From DASXHZ01 sp036488085 (lineage in GTDB: Bacteria; Acidobacteriota; Thermoanaerobaculia; Gp7-AA8): a DNA stretch of 53,889 nucleotides. Positions 1 to 8,577 of the stretch are shown in pieces; within the stretch, counting starts at the first letter, position 1, and the number at the start of each line of letters is the position of its first letter. The translations under genes and the position numbers were made by a program. The notes beneath the pieces are model-generated. The model had not been told where the DNA came from. It saw nothing but the letters and a program-made list of their open reading frames with translations, and did no database searches. The stretch spans positions 1 to 53,889 of the forward strand of contig DASXHZ010000023.1 in NCBI GenBank assembly GCA_036488085.1, read 5' to 3'.

Positions 1-19
1 CCGCACTCAGGCGGGGCTT
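1..19. terminator. Hairpin cut by the window edge, possible terminator
   Basis: CCGC and GCGG arms flank ACTCA and are followed by GGCTTTCC. The outer part of the stem lies outside the window. It is placed to terminate pckA on the minus strand or a convergent gene entering from the left. Only part of the structure is visible, so the call is weak. Confidence 0.3.
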
Positions 20-40
20 TCCAAACTAGAAACGTGACTC

Positions 41-1648
41 TCAGATCGCGTTGACGATCTCTTCCGAAAGCGACGGCCACTTCCGGAGGTACGCGCGGCG
101 GTCGGCGTTGTACTTTGCGACCAGGGCGTTGTACTCGTCCATCCTCCCCTGCCGCTCGTACATCGTCTTCGGCTGCAGGTAGTCGTGATCGTCGATCCCC
201 GGCAGCTCCGTCGGCACGAGGTAGCCGAAGTCGGGGTCCTTCTCCCACTTGATGGTCCCCTCGGCGATCGCTTTGACGACCGCCGACGACTGCTGGATCC
301 GCACTTTCTTCGAGCGCTCGTCCTTCTCGTCGCCGCCGATACGGCCGGTGTTCAGGAGGTAGACCTCCATCGGGCTGTTCTTCATGAGCTCGAGCATCCG
401 GTTCCCCTGATACGCATGCAGCAGCGGGAAGAACGGGTTCGTTCCCGGAACGCGGAGCGACTTGCCCGCCTCCGCGGCGCCGCCGGCGCTCGTTCCCTTC
501 GTCTCGCCCAGCATGAAGTACGCAGCGGCGAGCGGCCCTTCCAGTTTCGCGACGGCCGGGATGATGTTCTCGTTGCGGTTGAGGATCAGGAGGAAGTCGA
601 CCTTCGTCAGCTCGCGCGCATCGAACGCGCCGGCGATGTCTTCCATCCGGATGACGGCGCGGCCGTTCGGCGTGTACGACGTGTCGAAGTAATCGATCTT
701 CCCGTTCTCGACCTGCGAGACGTTCTCGAGGTACGCGTGCGGCGAGGCGCAGGCGTGGTAAATCGTCGGCTCGTCTTCCGGATTGAGGCCGAACGTCTTG
801 GCGAAGCAGCCGTTCTCGGTCGCGTAGACCTTCCCGCCCGGCATCAGCGCGCAGAAGTCGTCCTGCACCGGCGAGGAATTGTTCTGCTTCGTGAACGTCG
901 TCGTGGTCTTGCCGGTGCCGGACAGACCGACGATCAGTCCGACCCGATTGCCATGCGCGGTCGGGATGACCTTGCAGCCGGCGTGGAGCGCCAGTCCCCC
1001 GCGCTCGTAGACCAGCTTGTTCCACATCCGCAGCCCGCCCTTCTTCGACTCACCGAAGTAGTCGGAGTTGAAGACGCGCGTGATGTAGTTCTCGAGGTCG
1101 ACCGTGATGAGCCGGTCGTCCGGGTATCCCTCGGCCTTCAGGTTGGGCGTGTAGATCACCGTCAGCGTCGGCTCGAAATGTTCGAGCTCGGTTGCCGTCG
1201 CCGGGTAGTAGAGGATGTGCTGCATCGCCGCGATGTTGGCGTTCGACTTCTCGATGATGAGACGCGTCGCTACGCGGAACTCAGGATCGTTTCCGATGAA
1301 ACCTTCGATCACCAGCATGTCGCGCGTGCGGATGTAGTCGTTCTGCATCTTCGCGACGCGCTCGTAGTCGGCGCGGGAGATCGTCTGATCGGAGTGCTCT
1401 TCTTTCCGATCGGTGACGACGTAGGTCGACAGCTTCGACCGCGAGACGACGCGGGTGCCGACGTTGACGTTGTTGAACTCACTGACGCGCGCGTTCGGCA
1501 TCTCCTCGGCGAAATGCCGCAGTTCCTCGGGTGCCGGATTCCAGGTGACGGATTTGGGTTCGACCGGAAGCGATTTCGTGGTTCGTTTCGCTGCGGAGCG
1601 CGCCGCGTGCGAAGGGGCAGCGTTCGGCGTGGGCAGGATCTCGGTCAT
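41..1648 (-). CDS. pckA: Phosphoenolpyruvate carboxykinase (ATP)
   Basis: Cytoplasmic gluconeogenic enzyme that converts oxaloacetate and ATP to PEP, ADP and CO2. The ATP-type signature is visible: the kinase-1 P-loop GLSGTGKTTTT at about residues 241-251, the preceding GGLALHAGCKVIPT stretch, and a downstream DDFCALMPGGKVYATENGCFAK region. The 535 residues match the family length. I chose the ATG at 1648 because GAGGAC lies 6-9 bases upstream; an in-frame GTG at 1699 would add 17 residues with no family counterpart. The gene stands alone and is followed by a hairpin at the window edge. The family is certain; the exact start is likely but not proven. Confidence 0.95.
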   Translation of the reverse strand: MTEILPTPNAAPSHAARSAAKRTTKSLPVEPKSVTWNPAPEELRHFAEEMPNARVSEFNNVNVGTRVVSRSKLSTYVVTDRKEEHSDQTISRADYERVAKMQNDYIRTRDMLVIEGFIGNDPEFRVATRLIIEKSNANIAAMQHILYYPATATELEHFEPTLTVIYTPNLKAEGYPDDRLITVDLENYITRVFNSDYFGESKKGGLRMWNKLVYERGGLALHAGCKVIPTAHGNRVGLIVGLSGTGKTTTTFTKQNNSSPVQDDFCALMPGGKVYATENGCFAKTFGLNPEDEPTIYHACASPHAYLENVSQVENGKIDYFDTSYTPNGRAVIRMEDIAGAFDARELTKVDFLLILNRNENIIPAVAKLEGPLAAAYFMLGETKGTSAGGAAEAGKSLRVPGTNPFFPLLHAYQGNRMLELMKNSPMEVYLLNTGRIGGDEKDERSKKVRIQQSSAVVKAIAEGTIKWEKDPDFGYLVPTELPGIDDHDYLQPKTMYERQGRMDEYNALVAKYNADRRAYLRKWPSLSEEIVNAI

Positions 1649-1733
1649 GCAGTCGTCCTCGTCGATCGTGGATTTGTTCTGTAGAAGTAAGGATGGCACG
1701 CAAGGAACGCGCCGGGAACCCGAATTCTACCAG

Positions 1734-2891
1734 CTAATGGCGACGAACAGATCTTGTCCGAGTGACCGGAATCGTTGCATTCCCGGCCGCGAGCACAAGC
1801 CTCGTGCCGTCAACGTAAGTGACGGCAATCGTTCCGTTTGCGCCGGCGATCGCGAACTGCCGCGGCCACACGCCCTGATGCAGGACGGGCGTGCCGATGA
1901 CGTCCGCCACCTGGTCGCCGGCATCGAGGCGAACCGCCCGGAGCGCCTGCGAGTCGGTCGCGTCGACGTACGCGAGGTCGTATGCCGCACCATCCCAAGA
2001 GACGCGCGGTCCGTACCCATCCGACGCCACGAGGTGCTTCACGCTCCCAATCGACGCCATCCCCTTCGAGATGTGAACGCCGCTGACCTTGCCCGCCACA
2101 TTGGTCCAGACGACGAAGTAGTCGTCGACGCCGTTCGACGTAACGTCCGGCTCCCCCGCTCCGTGCGCCAGAACGGTCTCGGTATTCGGGACCGGAGTGC
2201 CGTTCTGGTCGACGATCACCGCGTGAACCTCGCGATCGTCGCTCGGGCACGCCAGCGTGCACGGTGTGCTCCACGGCTCTCCTCCGGTCGTTTCCCAGAC
2301 GACTAGGAACTCGTCACCGACCGCCGCGACCTTCACCGCCTCGACGTTCCGGCCAAACGTTCCCGAGGTCACCTCGGCGTCACCGTAGAAGAGGATGTTT
2401 CCGTCCGTGTCGATAACGGATGCAGTCACGCGGGAGAGCACCGCCCACGCAACGAGATAGCGCGTCGCGGACGCCGCGACGCCGAGCCGCATCGTGTGGC
2501 GGGAGTCGACCATCGCAATGTACGTCGGCGAGCCGGTCATGTGTCCCGCTGCATCGAAGCGCTGGCCGTACATCCAGTCGCCTTGTAGCCAGACGCCGAA
2601 GCTCTGATCGCCGATCGAAGCGGCGCCGCCGTCGCGCAGAACCGTGGCATCGAGCGCTACCGGATGTGCCAACGGTTGGCCGTTCACCATGAGCCCCGCT
2701 CGCGTCGTGTCGTCGTTGAAGACGAGGAACGGCGAGCGATGCGTCATCGAAAGGAACGGAAGCTGTTGCACGGCCGCCGGCGGATCGGCAGTGACGTTCA
2801 CAGGCGCGCTGAGGGGCGCTGCGGAGGCAACGAACGGAACCATTGCGAAGGCGAGGGCAGGGGCGATGGGGATTAGAGAGCGGGTCCGCAT
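1734..2891 (-). CDS. Secreted protein of unknown function, possibly beta-propeller
   Basis: A 385-residue protein beginning with a clear signal peptide (Arg-rich start, hydrophobic core, FVASAAP cleavage region around residues 20-26). The rest is beta-rich, with repeated strand motifs such as FLVVWETTGG, YFVVWTNVAG and YLVAWAVLS. These resemble blades of a propeller with about 50 residues per repeat. No catalytic motif is visible. It is predicted to be periplasmic or exported. It lies downstream of the GNAT gene on the same strand with a short gap. The signal peptide and beta repeats are seen; the propeller fold is inferred and no function is assigned. Confidence 0.75.
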   Translation of the reverse strand: MRTRSLIPIAPALAFAMVPFVASAAPLSAPVNVTADPPAAVQQLPFLSMTHRSPFLVFNDDTTRAGLMVNGQPLAHPVALDATVLRDGGAASIGDQSFGVWLQGDWMYGQRFDAAGHMTGSPTYIAMVDSRHTMRLGVAASATRYLVAWAVLSRVTASVIDTDGNILFYGDAEVTSGTFGRNVEAVKVAAVGDEFLVVWETTGGEPWSTPCTLACPSDDREVHAVIVDQNGTPVPNTETVLAHGAGEPDVTSNGVDDYFVVWTNVAGKVSGVHISKGMASIGSVKHLVASDGYGPRVSWDGAAYDLAYVDATDSQALRAVRLDAGDQVADVIGTPVLHQGVWPRQFAIAGANGTIAVTYVDGTRLVLAAGNATIPVTRTRSVRRH

Positions 2892-2906
2892 AGACGTGAG
2901 TCGTTC

Positions 2907-3440
2907 TCAGGCATGAACCGCGCCATCGCGCGATGCCGCGAATAGGTCGACCACGATCTCCGGCCGGCGGTGTCCGAGTTGTGCCCCGGTGACGCGCCCT
3001 TCGTACTGCATCCCGAGCCGCTCGACGACGCGCTTGGAGGCCTCGTTCTCCGGATCGATGATCGCCAGCACCCGCGGCCGCATGCTCAAGACGTGTTCCA
3101 TCGCCGCGCGTCCTGCCTCCGTCGCGTATCCAAGCCCCCACCGGTCGCGCGCCAGCCACCACCCGATCTCGTAGTCGCCCGTTGTGCCGAGGAGCTGGAT
3201 GCCGCAGACGCCGACGACGCGCGAGGTCGCCTTCTCGACGAGCGCACCCATACAGACGCCGAATTCAGCGAGATGCCGCGCCTGTCGCGCCTGGAACTCC
3301 TCGATCTCCTCCTCGGAGTATGGCGTCCTTCCATGCACGTAACGCATGACCTCCGGATCGCGGGTGAACCCGATGAAGGCGTCGCGGTCGGCAGCTTCCC
3401 ACGGACGGACGACCAGTCGTTCTGTTTCGAGCCGGAACAC
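2907..3440 (-). CDS. GNAT family N-acetyltransferase (RimJ/RimL-like)
   Basis: About 177 residues of the acetyltransferase_3 type. It starts ETERLVVRPWEAADRDAFIGFTRDPEVMRYV, the usual N-terminal strand and helix, and has the EIGWWLARDRWGLGYATEA motif corresponding to the acetyl-CoA pyrophosphate-binding region, then NEASKRVVERLGMQYEGR near the C-terminus. These enzymes transfer acetyl from acetyl-CoA to an amine, often a ribosomal-protein N-terminus or a small molecule; the substrate cannot be told. I place the start at the GTG at 3440 because the extra upstream residues (to 3515) show no similarity and would run towards the divergent DinB gene. There is no strong Shine-Dalgarno. Confidence 0.85.
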   Translation of the reverse strand: MFRLETERLVVRPWEAADRDAFIGFTRDPEVMRYVHGRTPYSEEEIEEFQARQARHLAEFGVCMGALVEKATSRVVGVCGIQLLGTTGDYEIGWWLARDRWGLGYATEAGRAAMEHVLSMRPRVLAIIDPENEASKRVVERLGMQYEGRVTGAQLGHRRPEIVVDLFAASRDGAVHA

Positions 3441-3525
3441 AACGCGATCATAATCCGCGCGACGCGAATCGCTGTCGTCGGCGCGCGGCGCTCCTGCCGC
3501 AAGAACGAAAAGCACGAGGTGAGAT

Positions 3526-4044
3526 TTGAACGATCAAGTGATGACGACCGCGCTCGATGCCCTCCGCATTCGCATCGCCAAAGTGCTCCCCGCCGAGGTG
3601 CGCGACTGCCTGGCGTTGCTCGACGAGGAGCAGATCTGGTGGCGGCCGAACGAGCAGTCGAACTCGGTCGGCAACATCATTCTCCACGTAAGCGGCTCGC
3701 TCAATTACTTCCTGAACCGCAACCTCGGCGGGATCGAGTACAACCGCGACCGCGATGCCGAGTTCGGGGAACGCCGCTCCATTCCGAAGGCGGAGTTGCT
3801 CGCCATCTTCGACGACATGGTTGCGAAGGCCGAGCAGACGCTCGATCGCATGACCGTGGACCGCCTCGGCGACGTCTCCCCTGAACCGAAGATGCACAAG
3901 ACGGTCATGGACGACATCATCAACATCGCCGTCCACCTCGCGAACCACGTCGGGCAGATCCTCTGGATCACCAAGATGTTGCGCGGCGACGCCGTCCATG
4001 AGGTTTGGATGTCGGCACACAAGGCGTACGTGTGGCGACGCTGA
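3526..4044 (+). CDS. DinB-like (DUF1572-type) helical-bundle protein
   Basis: A 172-residue protein with the DinB/YfiT four-helix bundle pattern: an N-terminal helix ending WWRPNEQSNSVGNIILHVSGSLNYF, and a C-terminal HLANHVGQILWITKML helix. The two His-containing helices supply the usual metal-binding histidines of this superfamily. DinB-like proteins are often metal-dependent thiol transferases, but most have no known substrate. The TTG start is preceded by GAGGTGAG; an ATG lies five codons downstream as an alternative. It is divergent from the GNAT gene and followed within 12 bases by kdsD. Confidence 0.8.
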   Translation: MNDQVMTTALDALRIRIAKVLPAEVRDCLALLDEEQIWWRPNEQSNSVGNIILHVSGSLNYFLNRNLGGIEYNRDRDAEFGERRSIPKAELLAIFDDMVAKAEQTLDRMTVDRLGDVSPEPKMHKTVMDDIINIAVHLANHVGQILWITKMLRGDAVHEVWMSAHKAYVWRR

Positions 4045-4056
4045 TACCATCATCCA

Positions 4057-5043
4057 GTGCCGAAGCCTGAACGCGTTCCCGACCACCCGAGCCTCGCCGA
4101 GGCGCGGCGGGTGCTGGAGGTCGAGGCGGCCGCAATCGTCGGTCTCATCGACCACCTTGACGCCACATTCGTCGACGTTGTCGAGCTGATCAGCACGTCG
4201 ACCGGCCGCGTCGTGACGATGGGCGTCGGGAAGTCGGGGATCATCTGTAAGAAGGTCAGCGCGACACTGGCATCGACCGGGACGCCGTCCTTCTTCCTCC
4301 ATCCGACCGAGGCGATTCATGGCGACCTCGGCATGCTCGTGCGCGGCGACGTTGTCTTGGCTATCTCCAACTCGGGCGAGACCGAAGAGCTGGTGCGGCT
4401 CATCCCGCACATCAAACGCATCGGCGCCGAGGTCGTGGCGATCAGCGGAAATCCGGCGTCGACGATCGCGAAGAACGCCGACTACCACCTCTCCGCCGCC
4501 ATCTCACGGGAGGCGTGCCCCCTCGGCCTCGCCCCCACCGCCTCGACCACCGCGACCCTCGCCCTCGGCGACGCGCTGGCGATGGCGCTCCTGGTGCGAA
4601 AGGGGTTCAAGGAGGAGGACTTCGCCTTCCTCCACCCCGGCGGCAAGCTCGGGAAACGCTTCCTGCGTGTGGCCGATCTCATGCATCGCGCCAAGGACGT
4701 GCCGGTCGTCGGCGAAAAGACATTGATGCACGACGCGATCTACGAGATGTCGAACAAAGGCTTTGGGATCACCGCCGTAACCGACTCGGACGGCGTTCTC
4801 GCTGGCGCAATCTCGGACGGCGACCTGCGGCGGCTTCTGCAGAACGACGACCAGATCGTACGAAAAACGGCGGGCGAGTCGATGAAACGGAATCCGCTGA
4901 CCATCGAGGCCAACGAGCTTGCGTCGGCGGCGCTTGAGGCAATGGAGACGAAGAAGATCACGTCGCTCTTCATCGTCGATGACCAACGCCGCGTCGAAGG
5001 TATCATTCACCTCCACGATCTCTGGGGCATCGAGCTCTTCTGA
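4057..5043 (+). CDS. kdsD: D-arabinose 5-phosphate isomerase (KpsF/GutQ family)
   Basis: Interconverts ribulose 5-phosphate and arabinose 5-phosphate, the first step of KDO synthesis for LPS. It has an N-terminal SIS domain (about residues 35-175) with TMGVGKSGIICKKVSATLASTGTPSFFLHPTEA-type motifs split by HGDLGML and ISNSGETEE, and SREACPLGLAPTASTTATLALGDALA. Two C-terminal CBS domains (about 205-328) end with DDQRRVEGIIHLHDLW. The 328 residues match the family. The start is GTG. The stop overlaps the next gene by ATGA, so it is coupled to the small protein and LolA, giving an envelope-biogenesis context. No other KDO genes are in the window. Confidence 0.95.
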   Translation: MPKPERVPDHPSLAEARRVLEVEAAAIVGLIDHLDATFVDVVELISTSTGRVVTMGVGKSGIICKKVSATLASTGTPSFFLHPTEAIHGDLGMLVRGDVVLAISNSGETEELVRLIPHIKRIGAEVVAISGNPASTIAKNADYHLSAAISREACPLGLAPTASTTATLALGDALAMALLVRKGFKEEDFAFLHPGGKLGKRFLRVADLMHRAKDVPVVGEKTLMHDAIYEMSNKGFGITAVTDSDGVLAGAISDGDLRRLLQNDDQIVRKTAGESMKRNPLTIEANELASAALEAMETKKITSLFIVDDQRRVEGIIHLHDLWGIELF

Positions 5044-5402
5044 TGGAAAACGTCGTTTTGCGATATCGCGATGGGCGCACCGAGCGCGCATCGCTCGAAC
5101 CGATCGACCCTACACACGAGCTGCTGCGCGTACGCCGTGAGGACGGCATTGAGGACGAGGTGCCGTTCTCGCTCCTGAAAGCGGTGTTTTTCCCGTTACA
5201 AGACGCCGCGGATCCGAAGCCGGTGACCGCGAACGGCAGCACGATTGCTGTGGAGTTCAGCGATGGCGAGAGCATCCGCGGAGTCGCGAACTACAACCCG
5301 GAACGGAATGGGTTTTTCCTCTACCCGCACGACCGGAGCAAGAACGATCGGATCTTTGTCGTGAACTCCGCGATCGTCTCGATCGAAGTGGAGAAACTCT
5401 GA
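5043..5402 (+). CDS. Small conserved protein of unknown function between kdsD and lolA
   Basis: 119 residues, no signal peptide, beta-rich. Two similar halves can be seen: VVLRYRDGRTERASLEPID at the start and IAVEFSDGESIRGVANYNP in the middle, each a strand-turn-strand followed by a stretch with a phenylalanine-rich end. This suggests a duplicated small beta-barrel, perhaps of the PilZ-adjacent DUF6982 kind; I am not certain of the family. It overlaps both neighbours by ATGA, so it is co-translated with kdsD and lolA. A cytoplasmic location is inferred from the lack of an export signal. Confidence 0.7.
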   Translation: MENVVLRYRDGRTERASLEPIDPTHELLRVRREDGIEDEVPFSLLKAVFFPLQDAADPKPVTANGSTIAVEFSDGESIRGVANYNPERNGFFLYPHDRSKNDRIFVVNSAIVSIEVEKL

Positions 5403-6049
5403 TGGTCAGCGCGCAGTGCGTAGTGCGCAGTGTGCAGAAAAAGAACGCGATCCTCTGCGCTCTGCTCTCTGCGCTCTGCTCTCTCAGCCTATTCGCCGCC
5501 GAGATCGACCGTTCGGCGACCGCCATCACCGGCAAGGAGGCGTCGTTCACGCAGCGCTTCACGCCGAAAGGCTTCAAGTCGTCGCAGGTCGAAAGCGGCA
5601 CCGTCACGTTCGGCACGCTGCCGATGATGCGCTGGAGCTACTCAGCCCCCGAGTCGAAGCTGTTCGTCTTCGACGGAACGAAATCGTGGTTCTACGTCCC
5701 GGCCGACAAGCAGGTCACCGTCGGCGTGATCGACGACGCGCGGAAGCGCGAGCTGCCGTTCCTGCTGATCGGCGATCCGTCGGCTCGCGACCGGTACTTC
5801 GTCGTCAAGGAGACGCAGCGCGGCGGATCGACCGTCACGACCCTCCAGCCGCGCGACCGAGCGGCGATGGTTCGCGACGTCACCGTCACCTCGGATGCCT
5901 CCACCCATACGATCACGCGCATCGACTACAGCGATCGCGAAGGAAACCGCACCTCGTTCGAGCTCTCCGGCTATCATCCGGCAGCCGCCGGCGCCGAGAC
6001 GTTCCGCTTCACGCCGCCGGCGGGCACGCAAGTCGTCAACGCCCAATAG
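5402..6049 (+). CDS. lolA: Outer-membrane lipoprotein carrier protein LolA
   Basis: Periplasmic chaperone carrying lipoproteins from LolCDE to the outer membrane. After the signal peptide the LolA pattern is visible: ASFTQRFTPKGFKSSQVESGTVTFG-type strands, MRWSYSAPESKLFVFDGTKSWFYVPADKQVT, and the C-terminal DYSDREGNRTSFELSGY and FRFTPPAGTQVV motifs. The 215 residues are near the family length. The first ~35 residues are odd: the n-region and hydrophobic core are encoded by a purine/pyrimidine palindromic repeat, so the signal peptide reads as repeated Ala-Leu-Cys/Ser. The start overlaps the previous stop. The fold is confident; the LolCDE partner is not in the window. Confidence 0.88.
   Translation: MVSAQCVVRSVQKKNAILCALLSALCSLSLFAAEIDRSATAITGKEASFTQRFTPKGFKSSQVESGTVTFGTLPMMRWSYSAPESKLFVFDGTKSWFYVPADKQVTVGVIDDARKRELPFLLIGDPSARDRYFVVKETQRGGSTVTTLQPRDRAAMVRDVTVTSDASTHTITRIDYSDREGNRTSFELSGYHPAAAGAETFRFTPPAGTQVVNAQ
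5405..5494. repeat. Imperfect palindromic repeat translated as the LolA signal peptide
   Basis: The left part holds repeats of AGTGCG/CAGTGT; the right part holds two copies of CTCTGCGCTCTGCT, roughly the reverse complement of the left, separated by AAAAAGAACGCGATC. It lies inside lolA, in codons 2 to about 31. Confidence 0.6.
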
Positions 6050-6071
6050 GGCGCAGTAGGAGCCGCCAGCA

Positions 6072-6566
6072 ATGCCGCAGGATTTCTCATTCGACGTCGT
6101 GTCGAAAACGGAGATGCAGGAAGTCGCCAACGCCGTGCAGCAGGCGCAGAAGGAGCTCGCGCAGCGCTTCGACTTCAAGGGGAGCAAGAGCTCCATCGAG
6201 CTCGCCAACGACGAGCTGACACTCGTCAGCGACGACGAAGGGAAGCTCCGCCAGGTCAAGGACGTCCTCGAGACCAAGCTCGTGAAGCGTCACGTCGCCC
6301 TCAAGGCGCTCGACTACGGGAAGCTGGAAGACGCTTCCATGGGGACGGTCCGCCAGAAAGCGAAGATCGTCCAGGGCATCGAAACCGAGAAGGCGAAGGC
6401 GATCGTGAAGTCGATCAAGGACGCCAAACTGAAGGTCCAGGCGTCCATCCAGGCCGACCAGGTCCGCGTCACCGGCCGGAACAAAGACGACCTCCAGAAG
6501 GCCATCGCGGTCATCAAAGAGAACGACTACGGAATCCCGCTCCAGTTCACGAATTATCGCGGTTGA
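6072..6566 (+). CDS. yajQ: YajQ family nucleotide-binding (cyclic di-GMP-binding) protein
   Basis: 164 residues, full length. It carries the family start DFSFDVVSKTEMQEVANAVQQA, the RFDFKGSKSSIEL segment, and the C-terminal QVRVTGRNKDDLQKAIAVIK motif of two ferredoxin-like halves. Some YajQ homologues bind cyclic di-GMP and partner with transcription factors; others bind tRNA or nucleotides. The role here is not visible. The gene starts 22 bases after lolA and overlaps the start region of the polyprenyl synthase, so the three are probably one transcript. Confidence 0.93.
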   Translation: MPQDFSFDVVSKTEMQEVANAVQQAQKELAQRFDFKGSKSSIELANDELTLVSDDEGKLRQVKDVLETKLVKRHVALKALDYGKLEDASMGTVRQKAKIVQGIETEKAKAIVKSIKDAKLKVQASIQADQVRVTGRNKDDLQKAIAVIKENDYGIPLQFTNYRG

Positions 6567-6580
6567 TTTATCCTTCGACC

Positions 6581-7597
6581 GTGAGCGCTCCCCAATCCAC
6601 CAGCCCGGTCAACGAGCAGCTCGGCCGGGCGGAGCGCCTTCTGGAACTGGTCGCGCCCAAGCTCGCCCTCGTCGAAGAGGAGCTCCGGCGCAATTTCGAG
6701 TCGCCCATCCGCACGATCAGCGACGTCGGAGTGCACATCCTCGGTGGCGGCGGCAAGCGGCTGCGCCCGGCGCTGCTGCTCCTCGCCTCGCGTCTCCTCC
6801 GGTATGAGGGAAAACGCGATGTCGTGTACGGCGCCGTGGTGGAGTTCATCCACAACGCGACACTGGTCCACGACGACATCATCGATGAGGCGGAAGTCCG
6901 CCGCGGGCGCAGCTCGATCAATTATCGGTGGGGCAACAACCTGACGGTTCTCGTCGGCGACTACATCTTCATGCATTCGATGTCGATGGCGCTCACCGAC
7001 GGGAACCTCGAGATCCTCCGCCTCCTCTCCTCTGTCACGATCCGGATGATCGAAGGCGAGATCCTCGGCCTGGAGCACAACGGCCGCGCCGACCTGACCA
7101 TCGACGACTACTTCGAGATCGTTCACCGCAAGACGGCCGCGCTCTTCGGCGCCTGCTGCCGGATTCCGACGCACCTCGTCGACGTCCCCGACTCCGCCGC
7201 CCGAGCGCTGCAGGAGTACGGCACGAACCTCGGCATCTGTTTCCAGCTCATCGACGACCTCCTCGACTTCACGTCGAGCACCGAGATCCTCGGCAAGCCG
7301 GCTCTCTCGGACCTCAAGGAAGGGAAGGTCACCCTCCCGCTGATCCTCGCCATGCCCCGCGCTACCGACCGAGAGCGCGAGATCATCACCCGCGTCGCCG
7401 CCCTCAAATCGTTCGACGGCATCGACCCCGCCGAGATCGGTGCGATCGTCCGCCGCTACGAGGCCCTCGACGAGACCCGCGCTATCGCCCGCGACTACGC
7501 CTCCCGCGCCCGCACCGCCCTCGAAGCCTTCCCCCGCTCCGACGCCCGGGACGCGATGGAACAAACCCTCGACTTCGTCCTCGAACGCGATCGCTAG
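6581..7597 (+). CDS. Polyprenyl diphosphate synthase (octaprenyl/heptaprenyl type)
   Basis: Cytoplasmic trans-prenyltransferase that extends farnesyl or geranylgeranyl diphosphate with isopentenyl diphosphate, probably for the quinone side chain. Both aspartate-rich motifs are present: HDDIIDEAEVRRGR (first, about residue 90) and LIDDLLDFTSS (second, about 225). GGGKRLRPALLLLASRLL and GKVTLPLILAM are also typical. The GTG at 6581 gives 338 residues; a TTG at 6563 would overlap the yajQ stop and add six. Neither has a good Shine-Dalgarno. Its stop overlaps the convergent TPR gene stop by CTAG. Product chain length cannot be read reliably. Confidence 0.93.
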   Translation: MSAPQSTSPVNEQLGRAERLLELVAPKLALVEEELRRNFESPIRTISDVGVHILGGGGKRLRPALLLLASRLLRYEGKRDVVYGAVVEFIHNATLVHDDIIDEAEVRRGRSSINYRWGNNLTVLVGDYIFMHSMSMALTDGNLEILRLLSSVTIRMIEGEILGLEHNGRADLTIDDYFEIVHRKTAALFGACCRIPTHLVDVPDSAARALQEYGTNLGICFQLIDDLLDFTSSTEILGKPALSDLKEGKVTLPLILAMPRATDREREIITRVAALKSFDGIDPAEIGAIVRRYEALDETRAIARDYASRARTALEAFPRSDARDAMEQTLDFVLERDR

Positions 7598-7980
7598 GAC
7601 AGCATCTCCATGATTTCCGCCATGCGAGCGCGGGCCTTGAGGTGGACGGCGTCTTCCTGGCGGTCGGAGGTGAGGCGGATCACTTTGGAGTACTGCTCGA
7701 TGGCGCGTTCGTAGTCGCCGAGGCAGCGGTGGTAGATCTCACCTTTGCAGAGTTTCGCCTCGACGTTCATCGGATCGAGTTCCAGGATCTTGTTGAGGAA
7801 GATCATCGCGGTGTCGAAGCGGTTCTCTTCGAGCGCGATCCGGTAGCGGAGGCGATAGAGCGAGACCAGCTCGTCTTTCTTCGGGTCGATCCACGCGCCA
7901 GGCAGGTACGTGAGGACGGTGGATAGGAGCCGGTTTTTCGCCGGCGCATTCGAGCGTTTCACTTCCAGTCTCGGCCGCAT
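7594..7980 (-). CDS. Small tetratricopeptide-repeat protein
   Basis: About 128 residues. At least two TPR units can be seen: RYRIALEENRFDTAMIFLNKILELDPMN and KGEIYHRCLGDYERAIEQYSKVIRL, ending in a charged helix. There is no signal peptide, so it is probably a cytoplasmic scaffold of unknown partner. I chose the ATG at 7980 because GGGAGGG lies about 8 bases upstream; a longer reading would overlap the divergent coaD start region. Its stop overlaps the convergent polyprenyl synthase stop. Confidence 0.8.
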   Translation of the reverse strand: MRPRLEVKRSNAPAKNRLLSTVLTYLPGAWIDPKKDELVSLYRLRYRIALEENRFDTAMIFLNKILELDPMNVEAKLCKGEIYHRCLGDYERAIEQYSKVIRLTSDRQEDAVHLKARARMAEIMEMLS

Positions 7981-8094
7981 CGCACACCCTCCCATTCCGA
8001 CGCTCGGTGATCTGAACTCCATATTAGGTTCGCCGCGGTTGATAGTCAATAGGTTGACCATCAGAAGTTCGGCGCCTTCGGCTAAACTGACGCC

Positions 8095-8577
8095 ATGCGC
8101 GCCGCCGTTTACCCCGGCTCGTTCGATCCGCTGACCAACGGACACCTCGACATCATCCGTCGTGGCACGCGGCTCTTCGACCGCGTCCTCGTCGCTGTTC
8201 TCGAGAACGAAGGGAAGGCTCCCCTGTTCTCGGTTGCCGAGCGGATGGAACTGATCGCCGACTGCACTCGCGACATACCGGGCGTCGAGGTGCACTCGTT
8301 CAACGGCCTTCTGGTCGATTTCATGAGCCGTGTCGGCGCCAACGTCGTCGTGCGCGGCATCCGCGCCGTCTCCGACTACGAGTACGAGCTCCAGATGGCG
8401 CTCATGAACCGCGAGCTGAACGCAGGCGTCGAAACGATCTTCATGCTTCCCGCCGTCGAGTACACATACGTCTCCTCACGCCTCGTGAAAGAGGTCTTCC
8501 GCCTCGGCGGCGACGTCGCGCGTCTCGTCCCCCCGCAGGTCCTCGAGTCGTTGCGCGCGCGGCTTCAGGTCGTTTAG
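8095..8577 (+). CDS. coaD: Phosphopantetheine adenylyltransferase
   Basis: Fourth step of coenzyme A synthesis: 4'-phosphopantetheine + ATP to dephospho-CoA. The 160 residues match the family exactly. The nucleotidyltransferase TNGHLDIIRRG (HxGH-type) motif is at about residues 16-20, VRGIRAVSDYEYELQMALMNREL in the middle, and TYVSSRLVKEVFRLGGDV (the ISSSxV motif region) near the end. The start is ATG. The stop overlaps the convergent permease stop. Confidence 0.97.
   Translation: MRAAVYPGSFDPLTNGHLDIIRRGTRLFDRVLVAVLENEGKAPLFSVAERMELIADCTRDIPGVEVHSFNGLLVDFMSRVGANVVVRGIRAVSDYEYELQMALMNRELNAGVETIFMLPAVEYTYVSSRLVKEVFRLGGDVARLVPPQVLESLRARLQVV

Noticed and set aside
185..1684. Long plus-strand open frame opposite pckA
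   Set aside because: Mirror of the GC3 bias of pckA; composition is Arg/Asp/Val-rich with no motif.
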